Positions 1 to 13,360 of a stretch of 64,000 nt of DNA are shown in pieces. Position numbers and translations under genes: made by a program. Under the pieces are notes generated by a model, which did no database searches, was not told where the DNA came from, and saw nothing but the letters and a program-made list of their open reading frames with translations. The DNA is from Maylandia zebra (taxonomy: Eukaryota > Chordata > Actinopteri > Cichliformes > Cichlidae). The stretch spans positions 11,522,137 through 11,586,136 of the forward strand of contig NC_135172.1 in assembly GCF_041146795.1 (NCBI RefSeq). Reading direction: 5' to 3'. The first letter of the stretch is position 1; each line of letters begins with the position of its first letter.

Positions 1-2700
1 GTTGAACCTACAGAGACCTGTTTAGCTTCTAAGTAGCCTACCTATTAGCTTAATTTAATCATCTTTAATGATCCATTGTTAGCGTCTCTGTTAAAATCAT
101 GGAAAAAAAGGATGTACCTTAGTAACGAAGCTAACCAATGGTTAGTGGTTAGTTGGTCTATCCTTTTGTCCTCTAATTTCTGGCTTTGAAAAAAAAAACA
201 ATATGCACAGCCAGAATAAACTCAAGGGTTGAAAACATTACTTGATGTGTTGATTTTTTACAGTCTATCCTTGAAGCCACAAAGGTCAGCTTCCTATTAC
301 CAAAGGTATCTAGCCACCATTCGTTTCTGCATGAAAATCTTACTGTGACCCACACAGTTGTTGATTTTTCAGTCTAGAGTGGCAGAAGCCAGTTTATCTC
401 TAAAGCTTTCTTTCCTGCCTCCCATAGATTATTAATATCTTCTTGGGAAACAGATCATAGATATCTTTTATTTCTTCTTCTTTGGCATCAAACACAGTGA
501 GAACCTCGAGGGGATTCTTCTAACCAAACTCTCCCCTTTCAAAAAAAAATAAATGAATTTAGACAGATAAAAGGAAACTTACTTAAATTACAGCTAAATT
601 TGGTGTTTTAGAGATAAAAGTATAGAGAGTGTAGACATAAATTGCTGGTCATCAGACTGTAAAGGTTGGGTCTTGAGGAAGTCACAGGAAACCAGCTGAA
701 GTGAGATTGAGAACTTTAATGAAGTGTTGTGCAGTTGGAGGTTAGACTTGAGCTCACAGCTAAGATGAACCGATCGCCAAGAAATGTGGTGTGTGGGCAG
801 ATGAGCAGTCACGAATCATCATGATCTTCGTTAAATTTATGAGTAATCTATTATGTCTACATCAGCGGTCAGGATTTCTGTGGAGTGTCTTTGCTGAGTA
901 CTGCCTCCATGTAAAAGACACACACGTGCCATCTGACAGCAAATACGCTGTTAATCCAGTCTGGCACACAACAAAAAGAGCTTAAAGCCTTTTCTTAGTG
1001 TGTGATTATGTATAAAGGCTTGCATGCTGAGTGCAATTGTTTAGTTGAAGTGTAATCCGGATGGCTTGGCAAGTCTGAAGGAATCAGCCACTCAAACCCA
1101 GCACACACATCCCACACTTTCTTCTTTTCTTTCTTTTTGCTTTTGTTTTTTTGACGTCATGTTAAAAAGCTACGACTCCAGAACTGTTGTCATAACCACT
1201 TTATTAGTTTTTATCCACCTATTTCACAATACCAAAGAAGATCCATGAAGATGCAGATAAGGACAAGCGCAACACTGTCACAGCCATCAACGACCAAACA
1301 AAACCGAGAGAGAGAAACAGAAGAAAGAGACGACGAAGAAGAAAACTCTAAAAAAAAAACTCTGACCATTCTGTGGGCACGAGAGCCCTGGCAGGCACTT
1401 TACAACAGGGTGTCAAATTGTTTGCGGGAATGATGGATTGAGGTAATAAGTGAACAGAAGCACTGAGTGTATCTTAACCACAGTTCATTTCGCTGCACAG
1501 TGTTGACTGGATACATTTTTTAGCGTAGCTGGACGAAGCGAGAATTAAACCCTCGGCCCTCACAGTGCATCTGGTTTGCTCTTCCCTCCTCTATTTCCTG
1601 TGATGTCCGCCTCGCATATCCGCCTCAACTCCATGCAGGCCATTAAGCGCATCCATCTCAAGCTGACTATGAAAGATTCAAATCAAATGCCAGACATCAG
1701 AGGAATACAGCCATGTGACTTTACAGATTCGCCGCAAAAAAAACCCCAAAACAAAACACAGAGCATCACAGTTTAGTTAACTGTCTGTGAAGGTTCTCAG
1801 TCATCCAGGTCATCGTAGTCAAAGGAGCTTAGAAACAAAACGCCTGGACTTCTTTAAGGTTCTTTAAGGTTCTGAGCTCATCGTCTGGGAAGGCCCACTC
1901 ACATCCTGGGCCATCAGACCTCAAATCACATGATGGGGTGGGGCTAGGTTTCACAATGAGCTCACCTGAAACCTTGGCTAATTGTGACCTACACCCATTT
2001 TCACACCTTGGCTCATGTGATTAGGTAGAGGATCATTAGGGGGTCCATTGTCCCTCTTGGGGGACACTCCCACAGAGCTTAAATCTGGGACACTCCACCG
2101 TTTGACCCTAAAACTGAAGAAGCTTCTCAGATGAGAAGTGAAATGTCTTCAAGCAAGTTAAATTAATTATTTAAGTAAAAAAAGTCCCGTACGATCAACT
2201 TTGGAAAAAATGTGCTCAAAACCAAGCAACTTAAAACAAGGGAAATATATATATATATATCCTTCATTAAATGTAAAAAACGGGACTCAAATGCTTCCAT
2301 GGTGCATAACTATCAATAAAAAATGCCAACAATCTAATGTAATCTAAAGGCTTAATGATTTTACTATCTATTTGTTTGGCTTGTAGTTCTTCAGGTTACT
2401 TAAAAGGTGGCAGTAGTTTGACTTTACTGTCGCTCAGTGGAAGCACAGTCTTCCCTTCAGGTTGTGTTTTCTGCACAGAGCCAGCTGTTAAGTACAAAAT
2501 GGCCATCATGGAATCAGTCCACCTCATGCCCTCCCCCTCAGTCTGTGAGGATTTAATAAAAACATGTGTAGAGTGGGGCAGTGTGGAATACGTACACTGT
2601 AATTTTCACCAAAAAAAACAAAACAAAACATTTACATTTCATCTGATTTACATTCAGTGATACCACAGTTATATCGTAATACCAGTTCTCTTAGTGGTGC
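1..2700. other. Non-coding stretch downstream of NPTXR
   Basis: No reading frame here has protein-like composition. The stretch contains an interspersed repeat (1795-2165), an (AT)n run near 2248-2261 and several poly-A tracts. Part of it may be a long NPTXR 3' UTR; the rest is presumably intergenic. Confidence 0.5.
1795..2165. repeat. Interspersed repeat with paired end motifs
   Basis: The block opens with a segment containing TCTCAGTCATCCAGGTCA and closes with a self-complementary stretch around GAAGAAGCTTCTC followed by GATGAGAAGTGAAATGTC. The opening segment recurs at 55291-55330 (CTCAGTCATTCAGGTCACGG), which shows it is dispersed. It resembles a motif pair I recall as common in fish genomes, probably from a non-autonomous element. 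The class is not certain. Confidence 0.5.
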
Positions 2701-2717
2701 TTAGTTAGACATGACGT

Positions 2718-2723
2718 TTTATT
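2718..2723 (-). terminator. Candidate poly(A) signal for NPTXR
   Basis: AATAAA on the minus strand, about 860 bases past the NPTXR stop. Other AATAAA copies occur further downstream (for example near 1201 and 466), so the true 3' end is not settled. Confidence 0.3.
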
Positions 2724-3583
2724 TCAGGGGTCGGCTGAGAGCGCTGTTTTATCTAAGCTGCAAACAATAAGAAAAGAAAAACGCTGCAACTTCACTTTGC
2801 TGGGCTGTGAGATGCACGAGAGGCTACAGCAGGCATGGGGCGGGGAGGAGCAGACTGATACAGAGCAACATTAGCAGAAGTACATTACACATTATACATT
2901 TATAAGTCCACTGGTTTACCGAATCGTGGTATGCAATATAGAAAAACCGAAAAGCACACAGACTTTACTCGACAGGATCATATACAGTTAAAAACGGACC
3001 AAACTCGGTTTCCCCATTGAGTAATAAAAATAGATATGACCACTAGAGCATGTCAGAAATCAGCTGTAGCATCATAACACAACCAGCTGGACACGGGATG
3101 AAGAAGAGATGGAATTTTGTGTCACTGTGTTGCAAAAAAACAACAATGGAGAAACCCTTAGATGTGGCATCGTTAAAGGTTCTTTCCATGACTGCACTGA
3201 AACCTGCAGGAATAATCTCGTATGGCTGACTGGCCCAAGAGATTATCATCTAAACCACAGATTCCACTCTATCAATGCAGAGTCTCCGTTTAAACACGTT
3301 CACGCCAGAGGTTGATTGACCCATGCAAGCCTTCACTAAGGTGATTCTGTGACTAAACTCACTGTATCTCACTGCAGAAGTAAACACATGAGCGTGGACA
3401 CCAACACAAAGAACAGAACAGATACACCACGCTTGACAATTTAATAGTCCACTGGTAGTAAGCTTACCAACCCCCAACAAGCAAATTATACTGGATGCTC
3501 CAACTTGGATAAAAACTCTTTAGACTCTTCAATTCACTCCTAAATTGACCTCTCAAGCATGGCTGCCCTCTCCCAGTCATTCT

Positions 3584-6500
3584 TCACTGTTTGGGGCCAG
3601 AGGGGTTGGATCTCTGGGCGGCGTGGCACGGGTCCAGGGACTCCTTGGTGGCGCCGCCGTAGACATCTACGTCGTGGTCGGTCCAGGGCGCGATGTTGCC
3701 CAGGGCCGAGGAGCTGCAGTCGGCCACGGCGGCCACCTCGGCTGGCTTCAACACCCGGTCCCACAGGTTAAACTGAGAGAGCTCCCCGACCAGAGCCTGG
3801 GAGGCATCAAAACGTCCACCCAGTGTGTCCTTGGGTAGAAGAGATAGCACATTCAGAACTTCAACACCAGCCATTTTAAACATTATTACATTATTATTTG
3901 TGGTGGGGGGGGAAAAGGACGATTTCCATTGGAATATCGTTTGGCAGCAGTTTGCTTGACAAAGTTTTTAATTAACATTAAGTAAATAACGATTACCCAC
4001 TTCTTTGGATAAATACCAAAACTATGCTTTAAATGTCAAATCAGGTAACTGGTGAAGGCACTGAGCTAAAATAAAGTTTATTCTGCAGGAAAATATTACA
4101 TTTTTTCCTGATTTTGCACAAATACAATTAAAAGTATTAATTTCCCTCTTGTGTCCTGGGATTTTTCTCGATAAAATCAAGTCAACACATCTCAGCCAGC
4201 AGCAATCCATCAGCCATCCTCAGAGGAGATTAATGAAATACTTGCTCCCTCTCGAAACTATCCATCAAATTACGTCGTGCTCCATCAGTGTTTTTGTCTT
4301 TTATGCAAGGACAAAAGAGCTGCGGGATGAGCTTCGGGTTGTTCTTCTGACACCAGGGAGGGATAATGTCGCATTTCGTAACCGTTTTGTAATGTAGTTG
4401 TTTCGCTAATGAAGCAGCCAAGCGTGAGGATAAACACCATTAGGTTTCTGCCTCTTCATGTGTGAAAAGCTAATGGTGGTTCCTTAAAATAGCTCTCCTG
4501 GTTTCTCTGTGTATGTTTATCCATGGATCATTCACCTATGAATCATCCATCCATCCATGCATCCGTCTCACCTGCTCCTGTCCCAGAATGAGGACTCCCC
4601 CGGGTTTGATTGGGTGCCAGGCCGCCAGTCCCTCCCCTCGTCCCTTCATCTTCCCACCCTGGTAGGCCTTCCAAACCCCATCTCTGAGAGTCCAGCTGAC
4701 ACAGATGTGCTGCCACTCATCCTGTGGCAGGGACAGGGGCAGCTGCGCCACCTACAGGCCAGAGGAAACAGCGGCCGCAGTTAGAATTTCTCAAACTTGC
4801 AAACACTGAGCTCGCATTATAATTGGAACACCTTTCACCACGGTAAACCTCGACTACATTGCACTCTCTCATGGGAACTATACAGCAACTATATGAGCAA
4901 TATTAAAGGAAAACACTGGCGTGGAACTGACTGTTCCTCAATAATGTATGTTTGCTGTGGATCCCGCTGCTACAAATGCAGAAAAACACAAACAGAGGGC
5001 AGGTTCTTCTTACTTTTAATTGATTTTAATCAAGGCATTTGTTCTGGACAAAGAACAATTTTAGGCAAAGTAATGTTGCAGTTTGCGACTGAATTGTGGC
5101 CATGATAAATCACAAAAAAGTCTGATTTTAATGCTCTTTTTTTCCCTCCTATCTAGTTTATACTTGTAAATTTTTAATGTGTTGTTGAAGTGCACCGTCT
5201 GTTTTAGTTTTACGTTTTCTGCATTATGGGAATACACATATTTTCTTTTTTTTTGGGGGGGGGGGGGGGGGGGGGGTGATCGATGGCTGAAGTGGGATCA
5301 ACACCAGCGCACACCTGAGGCTGAGAACCAAAACCCAAACTTAATGTAGATGGTGATTCACGTACTGTTTACTCAAACGACAGCACACAGCTGTGACATT
5401 TTCAGGTTTGCTTTTTCCATCACTCTTGTAAAATTCAATAAGTCTGTGAGAATGAACATGTTTACATCGCTCACTTTAATAACAGTAAGCCATCAACTAT
5501 ACTCTACTGTTCTGTAAGACATCGTAATTAGTTTCCTTGCAGGCTTCTGTGCTTGAGTAATTACAAGGAAACCTTAAAGGTTATGAGATATTAATGCTTT
5601 TCCCGACAAGAACCATTAATTTTCCCATGTAAAATGTTCTGACTTGTCCCAACGTCCAGATATTAGCACAGGTACAACAGACAGGTAGGTCTGAGAAACC
5701 CTCGTTACCTTGTCGTTGATAAGCAGCTCCACGGGATTGTGGACTCCCTGTAACAGAACCAGCTCATTGGGCTGCCCCGGCACAGAGTAGGAGAAGGGGG
5801 TCCCAATGCCACCCTCTTTGGCTTTGAGCCATAGGCAGGCAGTGAAGGCATACATCTCAGTAATCTCTTTCCTGACCAGGCCGTACATGTAGTTGGTCCG
5901 CATAGGGAAGGAGATGACAAAGCCGTCAGGGAACGGTGGCTCCGTCATCGCTTTGGAGACACACATGAAGGAGATGAAGAGAAAGAAGTTAGACGCTGTA
6001 AGGCAGACCCAGAGAGAAAACAGCGAGCGATGATTGCATTAATTTATACAAGGACACTGAGGCTTCCCTTCTCACTTGTCTCTGCTAGTTTGCGCTCAAG
6101 CCCACACTCGGGCGCAGAGCGCTTGGCAAGAGCTCAGATGTTACAGTTAATGATCACCCTCTCTAACTCGAGGCCACACTGCAGCTCTTAAAGCTGAGAA
6201 GATGTAGAGGTGGTCAGAGAGGTTGGGAGAATGACAGAGTGGTGAAAAAAAAGGGGATAAATCAGCACTTTTTCCTATTAACCTTCCTCTTGGCACCTCG
6301 CAAACTCTCAATCTCACCTCTGAGCATCCACTTCTCCCATTATCAAAGAGCGTATACTCCTTTTTCGAGAAGCTTTCACCTGCAGTAACCTTATTTCTGC
6401 TCAGAAAATCTGCAAATAAAGCCCTTCAAAACCAACGTGACACATCCAGACCTCGTTCCTGACACCCGCAAAGCAAGAATCCTTCCCATAGGTCCCCCGT

Positions 6501-9500
6501 GAGGATGAAGATTAAAGCAGGTAAAAGCAGCGGATGATTTCAGATATATTATTCTCTCCTTCCTTTATTTTATTTTTATTTTTAGCTCTCAGCTCTCACT
6601 TTGACATTTTCCCACTCTTAAGCACTCATTAATCATCTAATTTTAATCTAAAGCATATTCTCTGCTGCTGAGATGACCCAGTTCACCAGCAGAGCTCGTT
6701 AAACTTTCATTTCAGCCTTCTCTTGCAATGCTCTGATCTACATTCAGCTTGATGTTGCCCTTGTCTTACTACCCTTTACATCAGTTAATCTGTCCCTTCC
6801 TTCGTTCATTTAGCCAACAATGTCATGTCTTTATTTCGCCTCCTCTTTTTTTCCTTTCTTCCCACCCCCATACTCACTGTGTTCCAGCTCGGTGACACGG
6901 TGGCTGACGTTGTCGATGCCCTTGTTGATCTTCTCATGCTGGCCCTGAGTCTCCTTCCTCATGGCCTGTCTCTCCTTCTCTAGCATCTTTATCTTCCTTT
7001 CCAGCTCCCCTTCCAGGTCCTCCACCCTCCAGGTGCTCTTTCCACGCCCAGGGGGACCCTTAGCAGGAGGCCTGGAGGCAGAGGAGCCTGGGGAAGCAGG
7101 ACGGCGGCCCCCTGGGGCAGACCCTGCAGATAGGGAGGAAGTAGTGCTGGAAGGCGGAGCTGGAGCCTTGCCGGTGTTACCAGCTGTGCTGCTGCCGCTG
7201 CCGCTGCTGCTGCCGCCACTATTTACGCCCACAGATGTGTCTGTGAGGTTCAAAGCAGCAGGGCCTATCTCTGCCTGTAGGAGAGAAATAAGAAACACAA
7301 GGTCTGTATTAGCATTGATGCTAGTTATTACTGGTTAGACACATTTAGAGAACAAATTTAACAACAGCAGATTTATGACAAGGACATAAAATGATTCAGT
7401 AGGTGAGCAATGCTACAGTTCCAGTGACAGTTTGGAAGTAATATATATATATATAGATGTCACCTGTGTATTCACAAATGAAACCAGGCACACCCACACT
7501 AAATGATGTGTTTATAATATAATAAAATGAATCATAATTTGTTCCTCTATGAATATTTGAACCCACTTAACTCCATGAAGTAGTGGGATTTGAACCCACC
7601 CAGATCTAACCACCGTGTGATTTGGAGATAGTCTACAAAGGAATATGTTTCACTTTTCTCTTTGCTAAAGTAGCATTTTATGACTGATTGTAAACATTAG
7701 TAGCATGAAACACTTTCTATATTTACTTACACTTAGTGTAGTTTTAGAGTCAGGTTGGGAGAGTGGCAGAAGGATTGTAGATTACAAACCGTGTTTTGTG
7801 TTCTCTGTTCAAAAGTAAAGTCACGCTACTATTTAACTGTTTTGGCTTATTACATGTGGCCCTTTAATGATTACTTTTCTAGAGTACAACCAATTATATA
7901 TCATATCAGCCGATATCACTCACCTATTTGCTGATACTGACATATCAGCAAATAGGTTTTACAGCTGAAGATAAATGAAAAGTAAAAAAGCAACAAAGAC
8001 GTGGGAGAAACACCCTTCAGCCTTGTTACTAATGTTGATGTTACATAGTTTGTCCACCAGAGGGCACTCTGCAACTTCCTTGTTAGCCAGTGTTTGGAAC
8101 ACCAAAAATTCATCAACCAGCTGATTTGAACAACTTGTTAAAATAACAAAAAGATTATTTTTAAAGTTCACTGTCATAAATAACTGAAAACAATAAATTT
8201 TAAGCAAATCTGTTTATGATTTGTGTTTTTTAAAAGAAATATCGATTGATATATTGGATTTCTGAATCACTAAATATCAGTATTACTCTTATATCAGTCT
8301 GGCTGAAGCCTTTTCTTAAAAGAAATGTTTTCTGTGCTTTAACATCGAGCATTTTTATCTTGGCAGCATTTTCACAGCTGCTAACCAAGAGTCAGTCTGC
8401 ATGGTAATGTTAGAGCTTTTTGTTCAATGTAAAAAGGAAATGACTTTTTTGAATTTCAAGCACTGAAAGACATCCTTGTCAAACAACACAGTGGCACTGA
8501 ATGCAGCCTGTCTAGACACAGAGGCATCTCCTTGTAAGCCATTTATCCTGGATGTTGCTGTACTCCTGGCTTTCCTGACCCATGATGTCTGGAAATATCC
8601 ACCCCAGAATATGTGTTGTTACATGCAAAGACATATTTTCACCATGTAGGCTTTGTGCCAAAAATAATATATTTAGATATGACTCATTTGTTGTCATGAA
8701 AATTTACATTGGTAATTGTAAATGACTACAAATTTGAACATTTTATAACAAACCTGTGTTTGTTATATGTTTGTGTATATTTTTACATGGTATTTATCTA
8801 GATTAATACTTGGTTTTCTATTTAATTGTTCTCCTTTCTTTTATGTAGTTTTTTATCTTACCGAGACATCTGCTTACTGTGATATTTTAATTTATTAAGC
8901 TGTATATTTAACTACATCATTCTCAGCTTATTTGCTTTTTGGGATGAGTAAATTATAATTTACCATATTTCTTTATGGCTTTGTCGCAGCTTTATCTTTA
9001 GCACTAATCTTGCATCACCGAAGCTTCTTGTGAGCTGATTTTTTTCCACGTATGCTTAATATGATGTAATCATTTAGTTCTCCTTTGCCAAACATCTGCC
9101 CTGATCTATGTCTCAAGATCTGAATCTTTACTTTGTAATTAAATCTTTGGATTACACCCAGCCTTGCAGACAAGTCCTTTCCCAAGATTAAATGAAAAAA
9201 GCACAAGGACTCTGAGCTCCGTCCTCCTCAGAGCGTGTTGTCCAGATGTCAATGACCTCTAATCGTATTGATCACTTTCAATTTTTAATGCTGTTTATTT
9301 GCGCCTTAGGTTGGGCGTAGAGATGCCTTGAGCAATGTCAATAAATATTAATTAACTATTTTTTATGAGAGCTGAGGGTGAGAATATTGGCTAAAAGTGG
9401 AAAATGCTGTTAAAAAAGGCTGTCAGTGCAGTTCCTATTCACTGTGGGGATATTTGTGAAAAATACATGAACAGATTTAACATAATGGCAATGAGCAGAG

Positions 9501-11224
9501 CCCAGTCCTGTCTTTATTGCCTCTAAATATGGCTGCCATCGATGTTAGATGTAGTGGTGGTTTAAAACTGAAATGAAACTGCAGGGAAGGGGCTCGACTA
9601 ATAAGGCAGCGCCATGGAGAGAGCTTTTGTAGCAGCCGGGCACTGGCAGTATTAGTAGCCTATGCAGAGCATAAGTTGAAAAAAGAAGGTGTTGGTGGAG
9701 GAGCTGTAAAGAGAGAGAGAGCTGTTAGTGTGGATGAGACGGCTTCGGGGGCGATATATAATATCAAGAGAGTTGCTGAGGCAGGACTGGATGTGGACGT
9801 CCAGGATATAAATTCTCACTGACGGAGACAACCTTGTAACTGACTGTGCTTGGAGAGCACCAGCAGTGATGCAGCAGTGTTTGTGTGTGGGTGTGTGTCT
9901 CAATCTTTGCACACACACACACACACACATAAAATCTGACCCCCCTACTCCACCTCCCTCCTTCCTGTCCAGCCAGCTTCATGTTTTATTTATGTCTCCA
10001 TCCTGCTGTGGGAGATGCGGTGGTACAGGGTATGAGGCAGCAGGGTGGGGGGATGCGGAGGAGCGTGAGGGCCAGCAGGTGGAAAGATTTCCCATGGGTC
10101 CGTGTGGAGCTTGCGCAAGAGATCAGGGGTATCTGTGTCACGAGTTAGGCTACTTGTCAGAGGAAAGAGGAGCAGAAGATAAAAGAGGGAGGGGAGAATG
10201 AAAAGAGGTGTAGAGAGATAAAGACCAGAGCCCCTCTTCAGGCTCAGAGAACCAGCAGAGCTGTGGCACTTTAATCTGAATCATAAGTCAATTCTAATGG
10301 TTAGTCCTAAACCACCACAGTGGATATCAAGCTAAAATTAGGATAGATCTTGAAATGAGCCTAATTTAGACTGAATGGCACTGACTCATCTGCTAATGCA
10401 TCATTCTGGTGCCTCTCCAAATCTCCCGCTGTCAAACAAAACTCAGACAGGAGGTTAATCAGCGACAAGCCCGCACTCAGCATCCCTGTGTTTACCTCCA
10501 GTTTCTCAATGCGATCCTTCAGCTCCATGATGGCCCGGGCCAGCTCCTCCACGGCCCGCGCCGTCTGCAGCTGTGCCGCGGCGGATGAGGTCACATCATC
10601 CCCGGCCATGACGCGGCGGTTCCCGCTCCAGACCCCGATGCTGCGCTCCGGGATGCTCCGCTCGTCCTCCAGGCCGCTCTCGCACTCGCTGAGCTTCCCG
10701 GTCAGCTCCCTTATGGTCCTCTGGTCCATGAGGATCTGGTCGTTCTGCTGCAGGACCATCTGCCGGAGTTCCTCCGCGGTGGTCCGCAGGTCTTCATCCC
10801 CTGTGCCGTAGAGCGGATCGTCCGCCTGCTGCTGCTGGTGGTCCCTCCGCTGCCTCAGGTCTTTAGTCTTGCACTCTCCCACAGGCACAGGAGTGCAGAT
10901 GAGTCGGCTGAAGCTGAACTGCTTCGCCGGCCCTCCACCCGTCTCCTCCCCAAGGTTGAGCTCGTTCAGAGTGGGAACCTCCACGCCGATGCCGCCGAGT
11001 CCGTTTCCACCATCGTACGACTCCGCGCCGTGCAGAGCGCCCAGCGGCCCGGCGTGAGCCACCGACCCCGGCTCCAGAGGCTGGAGCAGCGACTCCGACG
11101 TCAGGGTTCCGTTATCGCTGACGAGAGCGGCGCGTTTAAACGGATAAACGCTGGCAATGATGCAGATGACCGCGCCGAGGAAGGCCAGAGTGCCCGCTCC
11201 CACGAGCACCACTGCGAACTTCAT
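3584..11224 (-). CDS. nptxr: Neuronal pentraxin receptor (NPTXR), five coding exons
   Basis: Membrane-anchored neuronal pentraxin, which in mammals joins NPTX1/NPTX2 in complexes that cluster AMPA receptors at synapses (family knowledge). Coding exons, in transcript order: 11224-10496, 7274-6878, 5950-5709, 4751-4572 and 3829-3584; all junctions are GT-AG and phases agree, giving 597 residues (human is about 500). Residues 3-27 form one hydrophobic type II signal anchor. Residues 28-375 are low-complexity and coiled-coil, including a Ser/Gly tract and the Lys/Glu-rich stretch around LEKERQAMRKETQ. The pentraxin domain begins near residue 385 (FVISFPMRTNYMYG). The pentraxin signature HICVSW is at 471-476, and PFSYSVPGQPNELVL and YGGATKES are typical family blocks. 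The C-terminus is longer than in NPTX1/2. The start is the first ATG before the anchor. The extra length is mostly in the stalk of exons 1-2. Confidence in family is high; the exact paralog rests on the N-terminal anchor and the CBX6 neighbour. Confidence 0.93.
5255..5276 (+). repeat. Uninterrupted 22-G homopolymer
   Basis: Twenty-two consecutive G residues follow a T-rich run, inside the NPTXR intron between exons 3 and 4. On the transcribed minus-strand RNA this reads as poly-C. The length is likely polymorphic and prone to sequencing error. Confidence 0.95.
5960..6870. other. NPTXR intron 2, no feature seen
   Basis: Unique-looking AT-rich intron sequence between coding exons 2 and 3. No repeat or reading frame that I can support. 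Confidence 0.5.
7890..8310. repeat. Possible MITE in NPTXR intron 1
   Basis: Both sides carry stretches of the type ATATCAGCCGATATCA and ATATCGATTGATATAT, with ATATCAG repeated near 7941 and 8273. This looks like a decayed short inverted-repeat element. The ends cannot be defined and no target duplication was found. Confidence 0.3.
9908..9930. repeat. (CA)n microsatellite
   Basis: Short run of CA dinucleotides in NPTXR intron 1. Reading frames across it, on both strands, are artefacts of the repeat. Confidence 0.9.
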
Positions 11225-11700
11225 GGTGACCGTGAAGAGCAGTGATGTAGATCAGGAGTTCAGACACAAGGTGACACACACACGAGCCTGCAATAAAAAA
11301 CAAATACAAATAAAAATCCTTTAAAAAATAATTTAAAAAATAAAACAAAAACAAAGACTTGTCTGGGCTTTGGAGGCTGGAACTCAGAACAGCATGTAGG
11401 AAGACTGCAGCCCGCCTCAATATAATCTCAGCCTGACGTGTCAAATAAAGTCGCCAGATCTTTCAGGCGGAATGTGACACTTACTGTAGGAGCGGGTAGA
11501 TCCGGGGCTCTGCTGCTGTTGTTTCCTCACCACCCTCTGTGTGTACCTAATGTTGACGGCACCGCGCTGTCTGGAGCAGAGATGCTCCCTCTCCAGTCTC
11601 CGTGTTGCTAAGCTGCTCTCCTCCGCGCGTTACTATGGGGATCTCTCGGAGAGGAGGAGCGAGGCTGTGGGCATGCGCGGGTCAGAGCCTAGGTGAACCT
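10500..11700. promoter_or_regulatory. CpG-rich NPTXR first exon and promoter region
   Basis: The coding first exon (10496-11224) and the segment to about 11700 are visibly GC- and CpG-rich compared with the AT-rich surroundings (for example GCCGCGGCGG near 10575 and CTCCGCGCG near 11622). This fits a CpG-island promoter for the minus-strand gene. No TATA box is assigned; the extent is by eye. Confidence 0.45.
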
Positions 11701-11704
11701 CCAG

Positions 11705-13360
11705 CAGCAGCCGAGCAAACAAGGCGATGATGGATCAGCGTGTGACTGCGCTGCCTGAGCGCACATCCTGTTCTGGAGGCTTGGAAGATAAAAGGAAGGA
11801 AAGGGGGGGGGGGGGTGGACACATTTTAAAAACTTAACATAAAAACCGATGTAAAGAATCCAAACTGCATTGATAAGGGATGCAAAATCCCAGTGTGCAG
11901 TGCACTTTTTCCTTCACAACTATGTGTACAGCCTGAGTTTATTTACATGCGACATCTGATGTAAGAAATCGCACGTAAGACGAGCTGCAGCAGAAGTGGA
12001 AAGGCTGGATAGTGTAGAGGAGAAGAAGAAAGGAAAAACAGAGACGTGGGACCTTTAACACCAGGGTTTTTATACTGAGTAGGAGGAAGAACATGTTTTC
12101 CTCAAGAGGCAGTCCCGACTAATGCAGCACTAACGCCGACAGGAATGATCCAACCCTGACCCTCTGTCCTCTGTGGCTCTGTTCGGCAAACAAATCCTCT
12201 CCGCTGGATGGAGGAAAGACTTTTATAAAGTTTTCTCTGCATAGCAATCCAAATAAATATGCATATGTAAAATTAAAGAAAAAGAAAGACATGTAATCTA
12301 CCACTGTGAAAAGATCTGATGTCAGTGTTGAGAAAGGAAAATAAAGCTATTAATATGTGATTCTTGCTTTGTAATGAAACAACTAAAATCAGTGAGGTCA
12401 CTTCCCATGACACACCTTTCACCTAGCTTACACTTTCCAGAGATATCTCACAAACACATACTTGCCATATCCACCCGTGGCCCGCTGCTTGGATTGCAGA
12501 GAATGAAGCAGAAACTTTTCACTGTGTTTTACAGCAGCAGCCATTGTGTTGTTAGGTCTGAATCATCTGCAGTTTTATAGCCTTCTTACTCACACAGACA
12601 TCATCGTGCTTACGTCTTCCCCTGACTTACAACAGAAGTCGACCAGCTGAATGTTGAAAAACTGAGACATATTGTTGAAAGTGCATTTATTTTTCTCAAG
12701 CAAGCTCTGGATGCTCATCACGTCTTTTGAAAATACATGTTTTATTCAACGTTTAATTTCAGAATGAGCCTGTACTTACACTCAAAGGAATGGAAACAAC
12801 TTGTATTCTTTTTCTTGTTATGCAGCACTTTTATTTCAGTCCATCTGAGATCAAAGGCCTGTTTGTGCTGTAGGTGGACCATGAATGAGTTTGACAACCC
12901 TGGACTTCAGTGTTCTCATTTTAAGGCAGGTCAAACGCTGACGTTTGACACCAAGGTGTTCTTTGCTGTTGGTGTCACGAATTATCGGGTTAATGTCAGC
13001 AGGGCTATCTTTGTCACATCCAGCGCCGCTGTAGCTAAAGGAGAATTTGTGTATCTCTGCGTGAATCACCAGCAGCTTCTCACGGAACAGCAGCTTTTGA
13101 CACCCTTGGATTGCTACATCGTTACTGCAGCAGTGTTTACTGTATTTGCTGTGATAGTGTAGGAGGCGAGTAGGTTTTATTAGCGTTAACCAAAGGTTGA
13201 TGTATATGTTCAACAGGTTCAGGGACTTGTTCATTACTTCATTTCTATTTCATTCTTAGCGGCTGTTGATGTCTGTAACACACTTTCCAAAATATATTTC
13301 TCTCACAGCTGTTAATATAAGCGTCAGCCTGGACCTCTCGATTCACAGTGACAGTTTTCA
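11705..13360. other. Intergenic stretch between NPTXR and CBX6
   Basis: Contains a poly-G run near 11803-11815 and otherwise unremarkable AT-rich DNA. The 141-codon frame at 12737-13162 (plus) has no recognisable domain and no biased composition, so I do not call it a gene. Confidence 0.45.

Noticed and set aside
6961-7338. 125-codon plus-strand frame
   Set aside because: Antisense shadow of NPTXR exon 2.
10838-11245. 135-codon plus-strand frame
   Set aside because: Antisense to NPTXR exon 1; open only because of the GC-rich coding sequence opposite.
12737-13162. 141-codon plus-strand frame between NPTXR and CBX6
   Set aside because: No recognisable domain, ordinary composition and no splice context; long enough to arise by chance in a 64 kb window.
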